Shown: positions 6,395 to 14,359 of the stretch, piece after piece
How positions within the stretch are numbered: the stretch's first letter is position 1
Layout of the letters: each line of letters starts with the position of its first letter
DNA from: GCA-016432345 sp964544105
GTDB taxonomy: Bacteria; Patescibacteriota; Microgenomatia; Levybacterales; UBA12049
Length of the DNA: 22,489 bases
Direction: 5' to 3'
Assembly (NCBI GenBank): GCA_964544105.1
Contig: CAZIZQ010000018.1
Coordinates: 1-22,489, forward strand
Program-made: the position numbers and the translations under genes
Notes under the pieces: model-generated
What the model saw: only the letters and a program-made list of their open reading frames with translations
Database searches by the model: none
Told to the model about the DNA's origin: nothing

Positions 6395-7530
6395 TATGTT
6401 GGTAAAAATTCTTTGAGATTTGCATCGGTTATGGCAACTGTTTGGGCTTTTCCTTCAACCAGTAGCCTGGCGGCTTTTCTACATATACCTTCTATAGTAT
6501 GTTTAAGACTTCGAATACCAGAGTCAAATCCCAACGGCCTTATTATACCAGGCCAAACACTATCATCAATAACTAATTGTGTTTGGGATAATCCTGTTTG
6601 GTCCCGAACACTTTTAAACAAATAGTCTTTAGCAATCACAATTTTTTCAGCGTCCGTGTAGGACGGCATTTGCACCACTTCCAGTCTGTCCAACACTGCT
6701 GTTGCAATATTAGTCGTATTATTGGCTGTAGAAATAAATAACACTTCCGATAAATCGAATGGATAGTCAATGTAATGGTCGGTAAACGCTTTGTTTTGCT
6801 CCGGGTCCAACAGCTCAACCAACACACCCATAATGTCGGACCTCGCATCCTGGGAAACCCTATCCAGCTCATCAAGAAGTATGACGGTATTTTTTGCCTG
6901 GGAATGGATAAGTTTTTTTACCATATACCCAGGCTCGGCATCGGCAAATGCTCGGGATTGGCCACGAAGCGCCCGGGCATCACCCATACCTCCAAAAGGA
7001 ATACGTTCAAATTTTCGCCCTAAACTTTCGGCAATCGATGAGGCAAGAGTTGTTTTTCCTGTACCTGCCAGCCCCACCAAGCAAAGTATTGGAGCACGAA
7101 GCTCGCTGCTTTTCTTACCCTGTTTTATATTAAGAATAATAGAAGCCAAATACTCAAGAATCTTATCTTTAATGCTGGCTAATCCATAATGGTTTTTATC
7201 AAGCACCAGTTTTGCCCGGGTTAAATCCAAAATATCCTCTGTCCGTTTTTGCCACGGCAACCCAACAACCCAATGAATATACGATGCAGTACTTTCATAT
7301 TCTAAAATGTAGGTTGAGCTTAAAAATCCCGCAGATGCCCGAAGCAATGCCAGCCGCTGCACCCGCTCGATAAGCCGCTGCTTGACGTCTTCGGGAAGCG
7401 GTGCCTTTTCGATCTGTTCACCAAGCCTTCTAATTTGGTCGTTGGCCGTTTGTTGTTGCTGCTGAAAATGGGAAATATCCCCACTACCTGCCTGTGGCAC
7501 CGCACCTGCTCCCACACCATTTCCATCCAT
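6394..7530 (-). CDS. Lon-like AAA+ ATPase without protease domain
   Basis: 378 residues from ATG 7530. A glutamine-rich head and a coiled-coil helix (about 20-65) are followed by a region matching the linker just before the Lon ATPase (YIHWVVGLPW ... LDKNHYGLASIKDKILEYLA). Then comes a complete AAA+ module: Walker A GLAGTGKT (153-160), Walker B VILLDELD (216-223), sensor 1 ISTANN, arginine finger in LDRLEV, sensor 2 arginine at 340. The protein ends after the alpha-helical lid at KEFLPT. The N-terminal substrate-binding domain and the Ser-Lys peptidase domain of Lon (about 780 residues in full) are both missing. It may be an unfoldase or adaptor. Coupling to RNase J suggests RNA-related remodelling (inference). 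TTG 7548 is an alternative start, but ATG 7530 has a TACTAT box 8 nt upstream. Confidence 0.85.
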   Translation of the reverse strand: MDGNGVGAGAVPQAGSGDISHFQQQQQTANDQIRRLGEQIEKAPLPEDVKQRLIERVQRLALLRASAGFLSSTYILEYESTASYIHWVVGLPWQKRTEDILDLTRAKLVLDKNHYGLASIKDKILEYLASIILNIKQGKKSSELRAPILCLVGLAGTGKTTLASSIAESLGRKFERIPFGGMGDARALRGQSRAFADAEPGYMVKKLIHSQAKNTVILLDELDRVSQDARSDIMGVLVELLDPEQNKAFTDHYIDYPFDLSEVLFISTANNTTNIATAVLDRLEVVQMPSYTDAEKIVIAKDYLFKSVRDQTGLSQTQLVIDDSVWPGIIRPLGFDSGIRSLKHTIEGICRKAARLLVEGKAQTVAITDANLKEFLPT

Positions 7531-7582
7531 ATATATCCATAGTAACAAATTTAGAAAGACCTAGCTATAGGAGACCATAAAT

Positions 7583-7598
7583 GTTTAAGTGCTTAAAC
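7583..7598. promoter_or_regulatory. Perfect 16-bp dyad GTTTAAG-TG-CTTAAAC
   Basis: Seven-base arms with a 2-nt centre in the 85-bp gap between the restriction endonuclease stop (7616) and the Lon-like ATPase start (7530). There is no U-tract, and the 2-nt loop is too small for a good hairpin terminator, so a protein-binding site for the ATPase promoter is more likely. Confidence 0.35.
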
Positions 7599-7615
7599 TA
7601 CAGTGATAATTCAAT

Positions 7616-8429
7616 TTAGGAACTAATTGTTGCTGTTCTAAGAGTACCAGAAATTATGTCAAATATTTCTTCCATAGTGTTTATTTCTCCTGACAAATGG
7701 TCCCATAATTCCGCAGCGAGCAATACCTCATCATAATGAAAAAACTTTTTAAATTTTACTAAGTAATCAAAAAATCTCTCCTTATCAGATCCTGTAGGTG
7801 TCTTTGACGTTGGATCAAAAGGAAATCCAATATAATACATAATTTCCTTTGTGGGACTCATTTTTTTGAAAGCAGCTTTTGCATATAATATTTTTTGTTT
7901 CTCCCCTCGCCCTTCTCCCGAATTTGGCCTTACAGATTTTAATTCGATCCCTTCAATATACGAATCTGTTTCTAAATAATTATCAACTGTGAACTCAAGA
8001 GAACTAACGTCTTGGTCTTTAGATTGAAAATTAAATATAAGGTTGTTTTCTCTCTGTATATTTGGTTGAATCCCAGATTTTAGTTCTCTCACAATTTGTT
8101 CGATTGAAGATGCCTGTGATTCTTTAACTTTTAAGGTAAAGGCTCTCGTAAAACTCCTCTTATAACCACCAGATAATATATGCGCCAATGATTCAAAACC
8201 AGTACCTAGTGATGTACTTAATCCATGCATCCAACTCGAAATTGCAACCAAATATGGAGTAGGAACTGAAATATTTTTAAGTTGTCGATCAAACGCTTTT
8301 AATATCAAATCGTGAAAAGGAGCATTTCTGTTCTGATGATTTAGTTCTGGAAAACTTTCTATACGAGATGCCAATATACCTTTTATAATCTCTGCTATTT
8401 TATCTTTTTTTTACTCTATTCAAAGCCAT
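7616..8429 (-). CDS. TdeIII-like type II restriction endonuclease, frame interrupted at an A8 tract
   Basis: The open frame (8374-7616, TTG start) encodes 252 residues resembling TdeIII-family restriction enzymes: NAPFHDLILKAFDRQL near the start, SLGTGFESLAHILSGGYKRS, a likely PD-(D/E)xK core YIEGIELKSVRPN, and a tail LLAAELWDHLSGE. The natural start appears to be ATG 8429, 4 nt after the methyltransferase stop. From it the frame reads MALNRVKK, then hits TAA because of eight As at 8405-8412. With seven As the frame continues as DKIAEIIKGILASRIESFPE into the long ORF, giving 270 residues. The nuclease may be switched by slippage, inactivated, or mis-assembled. It would cleave unmethylated DNA at the site protected by the neighbouring methyltransferase. 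Family assignment is from memory of the motifs; the recognition site is unknown. Confidence 0.65.
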
Positions 8430-8433
8430 TTTA

Positions 8434-10023
8434 TTAAAATTCTTTTAAGTGAAAAATTATTTCTGAATATGGATTTCTATCTCTTTCAGTCCTATTTAAA
8501 ACAGGTCTTTTGAATTGTTTTATTATTTTCATTTTTGATCTCTTTGCGATTTCAGGATATAGATTATATTTATCATTTGCTACAAGAAAAATATCAAAAT
8601 CGTCAATGAAATATTTTTTGCAATTGATAAGTACGTCAGAAATACCTTCTATATAAGATCTCCTTGCATCTAATCCCTGACCTTTTGAAAGTGGTCCTAT
8701 TTCCAATTCATCTTTTCTTTCAAAGCCCATGAGGCTATATGCGTATGCATGTTGTTCGTGATAGTCAATCTGACCAACATAGGGAGGAGAAGAAAATATA
8801 CCTTTAATTTTTTGTTTTTTAAATATGTTAAAAAACTCTATATTTCTTTTTTTTATTTCTTCATCAATTTTTATGGCTCTAGAATCAGCGGCTATAGACA
8901 GCGTATATGCACTTGTTTTTAATGTGCTAAAAATTTTAATTCTTTCAAGAGTATCAATGGCGTAACGAGAAAACATATTTTTAATTGAAAAAATTGGTTT
9001 GCAGATTTTTTTATGTTTATAGCAGTAGTATGTTGTAAATTGTGGTTCTACTAATGTTGCCAAATCAGAATGTGTAGTAGCCCTGCATGATCGGATTGCT
9101 CTACTTAAAATAACTGCTAAGATTTTTTTATTTTTTATGTCCTTTATTGCTCTTATTAGTCCAAAGACATAATCTATCTCTTTTCTAACTTTATCGGTAT
9201 ACCATTTATCTAAAAATGTATCATTTGAATCTTGTTTAAGTTTTACATTATATTTTTTTATTAATTTTTTATAAACTTCTAAAAATTCCTTTTCTTTATC
9301 TTTTGCAAAATTTTCTTCATTTATTTTCTCTCTATTAAGTTTGTACTTAAATTCGTACCCTGGAAAAAAATTATTGTTAAAACTGTAGAGTTCTTGATTT
9401 AACTCATCTTCAAAATCTTTTGTTGAACTATCAACTTCATAAGAAGATACAAGTATAATAATTTTTTGTATTTCTTTCTTAAGAAGATCACGCTCGTAAT
9501 CGAGGAGTTTAACTTCTGCGATTAAAGTATTAAACCTAGAAATATCTATCCCAATTGCATGTATCCCAAGTTCATTTGCTTGAACTAATGTAGTTCCAGA
9601 TCCGGAAAACGGATCGATAATAATATCTCCAGATTTAAAATAAGTTTCTGTTTTAAAATCATCAATATGAGAATCCAAAAAATATTCAACAAGCTGAGGA
9701 ATATATTTACCTTTATAGGGATGAAGTCTATGAACATGCTTTGTTGTATCTTTTTCTCTTAAATGGTCAAATGAAAGTGCCCAATTTAAATCATTCCCCA
9801 GTTTTTCTTTCCAATCAACCTCTCTTCTTCCAAGATGCGAATCGTAATAGATTTTTAAATCATCTAAATTTACTAACGTCGAACCATTCTCTCCGAATTT
9901 TCTTATTTTCCCATATTGAACCAGATAAGAAATATTTGTAGGAGCAATTTCACGATTGAGCAGCTTACTTGCCCATTCACTTGCTTTTTGAATAGATACT
10001 AACTCACCATACTGTTGTTGCAT
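8434..10023 (-). CDS. Site-specific DNA methyltransferase (N4-cytosine/N6-adenine type)
   Basis: 529 residues from ATG 10023. Residues 5-60 look like a small DNA-binding helix-turn-helix domain (VSIQKASEWASKLL ... NLDDLKIYYD). The SAM-binding motif DPFSGSGTT is at 137-145, followed by GIHAIGIDIS. A lysine-rich, target-recognition-sized middle follows (about 160-400). The catalytic motif SSPPYVGQIDYHEQ is at 411-424, so the order is motif I before motif IV. SPPY points to amino-methylation (m4C or m6A), not C5. ATG 10053 lies in the same frame, but the TATACT box at 10030-10035 falls between the two ATGs, 6 nt before 10023; this favours the inner start and a leaderless mRNA. The restriction endonuclease follows after 4 nt. 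The cassette is clearly more AT-rich than pnp or RNase J, suggesting horizontal acquisition. Confidence 0.85.
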   Translation of the reverse strand: MQQQYGELVSIQKASEWASKLLNREIAPTNISYLVQYGKIRKFGENGSTLVNLDDLKIYYDSHLGRREVDWKEKLGNDLNWALSFDHLREKDTTKHVHRLHPYKGKYIPQLVEYFLDSHIDDFKTETYFKSGDIIIDPFSGSGTTLVQANELGIHAIGIDISRFNTLIAEVKLLDYERDLLKKEIQKIIILVSSYEVDSSTKDFEDELNQELYSFNNNFFPGYEFKYKLNREKINEENFAKDKEKEFLEVYKKLIKKYNVKLKQDSNDTFLDKWYTDKVRKEIDYVFGLIRAIKDIKNKKILAVILSRAIRSCRATTHSDLATLVEPQFTTYYCYKHKKICKPIFSIKNMFSRYAIDTLERIKIFSTLKTSAYTLSIAADSRAIKIDEEIKKRNIEFFNIFKKQKIKGIFSSPPYVGQIDYHEQHAYAYSLMGFERKDELEIGPLSKGQGLDARRSYIEGISDVLINCKKYFIDDFDIFLVANDKYNLYPEIAKRSKMKIIKQFKRPVLNRTERDRNPYSEIIFHLKEF

Positions 10024-10029
10024 GTTATT

Positions 10030-10035
10030 AGTATA
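10030..10035 (-). promoter_or_regulatory. -10 box TATACT of the restriction-modification operon
   Basis: TATACT on the minus strand, 6 nt upstream of ATG 10023, with no Shine-Dalgarno between. The -35 region is poor. It decides the methyltransferase start against ATG 10053. Confidence 0.5.
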
Positions 10036-10086
10036 ACAAATTTTGGGTATCAAATAATAAGTTAAACTGAAGTTTACTGAGGATAA

Positions 10087-12351
10087 TTATCTCCCTGTGC
10101 GGAAGCGGGAGGTAGTGCCACGAGATGATGGTCGTTTATTGCCAAATCTTTCTCGGCGGAATTGCATAGTTAATGGATGTGGATCCCGAACCGGTTCTCT
10201 GTCTGTCCTTGGGGCATAATGCCGTGGCCTATCGGCAATAATCGGCTTATCTACCATGGACAAATTAATTCTTCCCTGCATATCTACTTCAAATACTTTT
10301 ACCTTTACTTTTTGGCCAATCTTAACTACTTCCGATGGGTCTTTAACAAATCCCTCTGCCATGCGGGATACATGCACCATGCCTTCTTTTCCTGGCAAAA
10401 CTTCCACAAACGCGCCAAAAGGTAAAATGCGTTTGACTTCGCCTTCAAATTCTTCGCCAACTTGCACTTCCCTAACCAAACCCTCAACCCATGTTACAGC
10501 TTTATTAACTGCTTCTTCCGATATGCCGGAAATTGTTACTGACCCATCATCTTCAACGTCCACTGCTGCTCCTGTTTCGGCAATAATATTTCGGATAACG
10601 CGCCCTCCCGGACCAATAACTTCACCTATTTTCTCAATAGGCACTTTTACCACTTCGATTTTGGGGGCAAACTCCGAAACATTCTTTCGTGATTCTGGAA
10701 TAACTGCAAGCATTTTCTTTATAATCTCCATTCTGGCCATTCGTGCCCGTGAAAAAATCTCAACAATTTGGGCATCGGTTAACCCGTCGATTTTTACATC
10801 AAGCTGAATTGCGGTAACACCTTTTTCGGTACCGGCAATCTTAAAATCCATATCTCCGGCAAAATCTTCGAGTCCAATAATATCGGTAAGCAATACATAT
10901 TTGTCGCCTTCAGACATCATGCCAATTGAAATACCGGCCACAGGCGCGGTAATTGGCACACCTGCATCCATTAACGCAAGAGTCGAGCCACAGGTTGAGG
11001 CCATAGAACTCGAACCGTTTTGAGACAATACCTCTGAAACTACCCGAATTGTATAAGGAAAATCAGCTTGCGTCGGAATAACTGCCAAAAGCGCCCGTTC
11101 GGCTAATGCTCCATGACCAATTTCCCGACGTGATGTAAAGCCCATGCGACCTGCTTGGCCAAAAGAATATGGAAGACCTGAATAGTGGTGAATATATCTT
11201 TTTCTTTCTTCCCCGTCTGCCGACTCGATAAGCTGCTCAAGTCGAGGAGAACCAAGTGTGGCGATACTTAATGCCTGGGTAATGCCTCGGGAGAATAAAG
11301 CCGACCCGTGAGTTCTGGGAAGAAAACCAACCTGGGCGGAAATCTCTCGGATTTCGTCAACTGCACGTCCATCGGCTCGCTTCTTTTTATTCACCACATC
11401 TGCTCGAATCATTTTAAACATAACCTTCTCGAGCCCTTTTGCGAGTGTTTTTTTATCAACTTCAGTTTGAGGATCTTTAATTTTTAGATCTTCGTAGACT
11501 TTAGTAATTAATTCTTCTGTTTCGGCACCATTACCTTCTTTATTAAACCTAGTTTCGATCAATTGAGCTATTTCGCTTTTATAACCTTTTTCGAAAATGT
11601 TTACCGCTTCGGTAAGCATTGTCTCTTGAGGAATGGACAGCTTTTCCTGGCCGACTTTTTTAACTAACTCTTCTATTCCGGCAATTATTTTTTGTGTTTC
11701 AGTATGGGCTTTTTCAATTGCCATCTGCAAAACTTCTTCTGTAACTTGCAATGCTCCTGCTTCGATCATGACTGTTTTTTCTTTACTTTGGGAAACAACA
11801 ACATCAAGTTGTGATAACGTTGCTTCGGTGGCAGTTGGGTTAACTATAAAAGCTGCCTGGTCGTTACCATTAACTCCTTCTTCAACATAACCCATTCTCA
11901 CTGCCGCGATTGGGCCGCTCCAAGGAATTTTTGAAATAGCCAAAGCTGCCGAAACAGCATTGAGCGCTATAATATCTGGTTCGTTTTCCGCATCAACTGA
12001 CAAAACTGTGATGATAACCTGCACTTCTCTTTTAAAACTTTTTGGAAAAAGCGGACGGATAGAACGGTCTATAAGACGAGCTGCCAAAACTGCCTCGTCG
12101 GATGGACGGCCTTCCCGCTTTACCCAACGACTGCCTTTGATTTTTCCACCAGCGTAGAGTCTTTCAACATATTCAACAGAAAGAGGAAACCAATCAATGT
12201 CTGTTCGGTCGTTGCCACAAACTACAGTTGCAAGCACCACAGTATCTCCAAGACGAGCGAGCACTGCAGCAGTTGCCTGTGGTGCTAGTTGTCCTGTTTG
12301 GAGTGTTAATGTTTTTTCTCCAATAGGTAATGTTACAGAGGTTTGTTCCAT
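10087..12351 (-). CDS. pnp: Polyribonucleotide nucleotidyltransferase (PNPase)
   Basis: 754 residues, full length. There are two RNase PH domains separated by an alpha-helical linker, then a KH domain (PIEKIGEVIGPGGRVIRNII) and an S1 domain (GEVKRILPFGAFVEVLPGKE). The second PH domain keeps the catalytic aspartates in GDMDFKIAGTEKGVTAIQLD and the phosphate-binding SNGSSSMAS-like loop (QNGSSSMASTCG). The enzyme degrades RNA 3'-5' by phosphorolysis and is part of the RNA decay machinery together with RNase J upstream. A basic Arg/Ser-rich tail (residues about 735-754) follows S1. The gene begins 7 nt after rpsO, the classic rpsO-pnp pair. No terminator is obvious after its TAA at 10087-10089. 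Confidence 0.97.
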   Translation of the reverse strand: MEQTSVTLPIGEKTLTLQTGQLAPQATAAVLARLGDTVVLATVVCGNDRTDIDWFPLSVEYVERLYAGGKIKGSRWVKREGRPSDEAVLAARLIDRSIRPLFPKSFKREVQVIITVLSVDAENEPDIIALNAVSAALAISKIPWSGPIAAVRMGYVEEGVNGNDQAAFIVNPTATEATLSQLDVVVSQSKEKTVMIEAGALQVTEEVLQMAIEKAHTETQKIIAGIEELVKKVGQEKLSIPQETMLTEAVNIFEKGYKSEIAQLIETRFNKEGNGAETEELITKVYEDLKIKDPQTEVDKKTLAKGLEKVMFKMIRADVVNKKKRADGRAVDEIREISAQVGFLPRTHGSALFSRGITQALSIATLGSPRLEQLIESADGEERKRYIHHYSGLPYSFGQAGRMGFTSRREIGHGALAERALLAVIPTQADFPYTIRVVSEVLSQNGSSSMASTCGSTLALMDAGVPITAPVAGISIGMMSEGDKYVLLTDIIGLEDFAGDMDFKIAGTEKGVTAIQLDVKIDGLTDAQIVEIFSRARMARMEIIKKMLAVIPESRKNVSEFAPKIEVVKVPIEKIGEVIGPGGRVIRNIIAETGAAVDVEDDGSVTISGISEEAVNKAVTWVEGLVREVQVGEEFEGEVKRILPFGAFVEVLPGKEGMVHVSRMAEGFVKDPSEVVKIGQKVKVKVFEVDMQGRINLSMVDKPIIADRPRHYAPRTDREPVRDPHPLTMQFRRERFGNKRPSSRGTTSRFRTGR

Positions 12352-12358
12352 TATTATT

Positions 12359-12628
12359 TTAATTCTTCAATCCTACTTTCTTTACTATATCTTTAGAGCG
12401 GGTTTTGTCGACCTTTTCCAAGAAGTTAATAAGACGTCGGCGTTTGGCAATCATGGAAAGAAGTCCCCGTCTGCTATGATTGTCGTGGTTATGACCTTTT
12501 AAGTGTTCTGTTAGTCGATCGATGCGCTTTGTAAGAAGTGCTATCTGTACTTCGGGGCTTCCAGTGTCCCCATCTACAGTCTGAAACTGTTTTATTATTT
12601 CTTGTTTTTGTATAGGAGCTAATGGCAT
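12359..12628 (-). CDS. rpsO: 30S ribosomal protein S15
   Basis: 89 residues, exactly the usual S15 length, beginning MPLAPIQKQEIIKQFQ and containing the family signature TGSPEVQIALLTKRIDRLTEHL and HNHDNHSRRGLLSMIAKRRRLINFL. It binds 16S rRNA early in small-subunit assembly, to the central domain. It is followed after 7 nt by pnp. A good sigma-70 promoter (12652-12680) lies upstream with a short leader of about 17 nt and no Shine-Dalgarno. Confidence 0.98.
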   Translation of the reverse strand: MPLAPIQKQEIIKQFQTVDGDTGSPEVQIALLTKRIDRLTEHLKGHNHDNHSRRGLLSMIAKRRRLINFLEKVDKTRSKDIVKKVGLKN

Positions 12629-12651
12629 ATCAATAAATGTAATTGTGTCTT

Positions 12652-12680
12652 ATTATAACAGGTCAGAAGAATATTCTCAA
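12652..12680 (-). promoter_or_regulatory. Sigma-70-like promoter of rpsO-pnp
   Basis: On the minus strand, -35 TTGAGA (12675-12680), 17-nt spacer, -10 TATAAT (12652-12657). The start codon of rpsO lies 23 nt beyond the -10 box, so the transcript has a short leader, unlike the leaderless neighbours. Confidence 0.7.
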
Positions 12681-12697
12681 TACGGCTGTTTTCTGTT

Positions 12698-13108
12698 TCA
12701 ATTCTTAAATAGCAACACGTGGGTTTTGAGAAATTCGATATCAAATGTTTCTAAAAAACCGGATCTGCCAAGCAGGGCTGGCACTTCGTCACTATCGAGA
12801 AAAGCAAGCGGCACCATTCGCTCAAGATCTCCAATTTTCGCCTTAATTTTTGACTTGTATATATACACTGCTTGTTCTCCGCCAACGCCGATAGTTACAT
12901 CCTTAACACAATCCTGCTCAAGTGAGATTCGTAACTTTTCGGAAATATGTCGAGGAAGTATTGTATAATCTGCTCCTGTGTCAACAATCATCCAAACATC
13001 AACTTGTTTTTCAATCTTTGGAGACTCAAATGTAACTTTCGCTACGGGTCGGAATATATGCCCAAAAATTCCTTTACCTCCGTCTTCAAAACTAAACTTT
13101 ACATCCAT
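12698..13108 (-). CDS. Retropepsin-like aspartic protease
   Basis: 136 residues, single-domain aspartyl protease of the retroviral/gag-type fold. The active-site motif is VDTGADYTILPRH (D43-T44-G45), the flap region is near IGVGGEQAVYIYKSKIKAKI, and the second hydrophobic-Gly motif is PALLGRSGFLETFDI. Such proteins act as dimers, each chain giving one catalytic Asp. There is no signal peptide, so it is probably cytoplasmic; the substrate is unknown. The start overlaps the end of the DUF5678-like gene by 10 bp, so the two are co-translated. Confidence 0.82.
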   Translation of the reverse strand: MDVKFSFEDGGKGIFGHIFRPVAKVTFESPKIEKQVDVWMIVDTGADYTILPRHISEKLRISLEQDCVKDVTIGVGGEQAVYIYKSKIKAKIGDLERMVPLAFLDSDEVPALLGRSGFLETFDIEFLKTHVLLFKN

Positions 13109-13305
13109 AAAATAAGCGAGTGAGCTTTGGGTAGATAAGCCACTTCGGGAGTAACATTTGGATTTGTTCTTTCAAGCTTTCTAAGAATTTCTGCCGCTCC
13201 TTCACCAGTTTTGGCGGTATAAATTTTTCCCGCAGCTAAAATGACATGCTTCCCCCTGTAGCGAGGATTTTTAAATATATTCATCATGGAAATCTTCGTT
13301 TTCAT
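13099..13305 (-). CDS. Small DUF5678-like protein
   Basis: 68 residues with the pattern FKNPRYRGKHVILAAGKIYT followed by a helix (GEGAAEILRKLE) and VTPEVAYLPK, which resembles DUF5678 (a short domain beginning with a conserved (K/R)Y.GK.V...G motif). Function unknown. It overlaps the aspartic protease gene downstream by 10 bp, a pairing that suggests a joint role, for example as cofactor, inhibitor or substrate (inference). A strong promoter lies directly upstream and the ATG is 6 nt from its -10 box, so the message is leaderless. Confidence 0.65.
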   Translation of the reverse strand: MKTKISMMNIFKNPRYRGKHVILAAGKIYTAKTGEGAAEILRKLERTNPNVTPEVAYLPKAHSLILWM

Positions 13306-13311
13306 AGCTTC

Positions 13312-13340
13312 AGTATAGACTACTTTTTTATCCCTGTAAA
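13312..13340 (-). promoter_or_regulatory. Promoter of the DUF5678/protease pair
   Basis: Minus strand: -35 TTTACA (13335-13340), 17-nt spacer, -10 TATACT (13312-13317), then 6 nt to ATG 13305. It predicts a leaderless transcript, and makes this pair a separate transcription unit inside the infB-rpsO interval. Confidence 0.65.
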
Positions 13341-13359
13341 GCCATATTAAGGAGAATTG

Positions 13360-14355
13360 TTAGACAAGGGTTGAGCCTTTGTAGACTTTTGGGGTAAGCC
13401 AGTCGGCCGGTGCTTCATCCTGCAAGTCTTCTTCTTTTCCCATATCTTTCTGTTCGATAAATGATGGAGGTGTAGCTTTTGGGGTAAATTGTGGACGCTG
13501 TGGTTGTGTTTGTGGTCTTTGGAATGGGAAAGGATTTCTTGGCCGAAATCCTTTTACTTGTGGCCTTGGTGCAGATACGCCAAATTGAGAAAAAGTATCC
13601 TGCGTTGTTTTTGGCCTTTGTGGTTTTTGCTCCCTTACTGCTCCTTTTCTTAACATGTGCGCTGCCATCTCAAAAGCAGTAGCACTAGTCTTCTGGCTGG
13701 CAAAATTGCCTGTGGCAAAGCTCATACCGGACAATAGGTTTTGAGCAATATCCTGGTCAATCGGTAAAGATAATGAAACCAAAATACTTGCGATAGCTTC
13801 GGAAACAGACGAATACGATAGAGAAGAAACAGTAATATCGCCAAAACCCTGGTTGTCGCTTTTGTTGTCTATATTCACAATCGTAGTATTTTTTAGTGCT
13901 TCCGGGTCAAACAACGAATCGAGATCCGAGAGTCGTGGTGTGCCGACAACAAAAAGTACCGAAATAGCTCCACCACTACGTTTGTACTGAATATCTTTTT
14001 CAGAAAAACTAAGACCGTTTTGGCCGGCTTTTACAATAATATTCAAAAGTCCATTTTCAAGAGTATAGGAAACTTTCTCTATTTCTCCCTCTTCGTAGGG
14101 AAAAGATACTGTTAAATCACCCTTATCAGAACCCAATGATGTTTTTACCTTGTTAATTCCCACAAGAGAAGAAAGCTCCACTAGTGGCTCAACTGGTGAA
14201 GCAACCGCTACTTGCTTGCCATCAGTTTTTAAAGATAAATATAGAGAAAGCGCAGCAGCCATGTCATCAAACCGCGCGTTTTTCCCAACAACAATGCTAA
14301 TTGTCTGGTTTTTTTGGAGTATTTCTGCTATTTTTTGAGTGGCGGAAGTATCCAT
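13360..14355 (-). CDS. NrnA/DHH-family protein with degenerate active site
   Basis: 331 residues from ATG 14355 (the frame extends to 14385 inside infB, but MDTSATQ starts 4 nt after the IF2 stop). The fold can be aligned to NrnA-type oligoribonuclease/pAp phosphatase. The first motif HxxPDGDAIGS is replaced by GKNARFDDMAAALSLYLSL (24-42). The DHH motif in NIDHHxSNxGFGDI is NIDNKSDNQGFGDI (161-174). TDTG is SFATG (212-216), followed by the usual AFEMAAHMLRKGA. All metal-binding signature residues seem altered, so a catalytic role is doubtful. A proline/glutamine-rich tail (about 240-331) with RPKTTQDTF and PQTQPQRPQF is added. Position after infB and before rpsO is where nrnA sits in the classical cluster, which supports the homology. 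Confidence 0.7.
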   Translation of the reverse strand: MDTSATQKIAEILQKNQTISIVVGKNARFDDMAAALSLYLSLKTDGKQVAVASPVEPLVELSSLVGINKVKTSLGSDKGDLTVSFPYEEGEIEKVSYTLENGLLNIIVKAGQNGLSFSEKDIQYKRSGGAISVLFVVGTPRLSDLDSLFDPEALKNTTIVNIDNKSDNQGFGDITVSSLSYSSVSEAIASILVSLSLPIDQDIAQNLLSGMSFATGNFASQKTSATAFEMAAHMLRKGAVREQKPQRPKTTQDTFSQFGVSAPRPQVKGFRPRNPFPFQRPQTQPQRPQFTPKATPPSFIEQKDMGKEEDLQDEAPADWLTPKVYKGSTLV

Positions 14356-14359
14356 AAAT

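Noticed and set aside
6791..7189. Plus-strand open frame of 132 codons opposite the Lon-like ATPase
   Set aside because: It covers the Walker A/B region of the real gene on the other strand and has no recognisable feature.
10024..10053. ATG 10053 as methyltransferase start
   Set aside because: The first ten codons contain the TATACT box itself, so they are more likely promoter than message.
10256..10807. Long plus-strand open frame opposite pnp (183 codons)
   Set aside because: It is the antisense of conserved KH/S1 and PH coding sequence, rich in Ser/Thr/Pro with no domain. It is a shadow frame.
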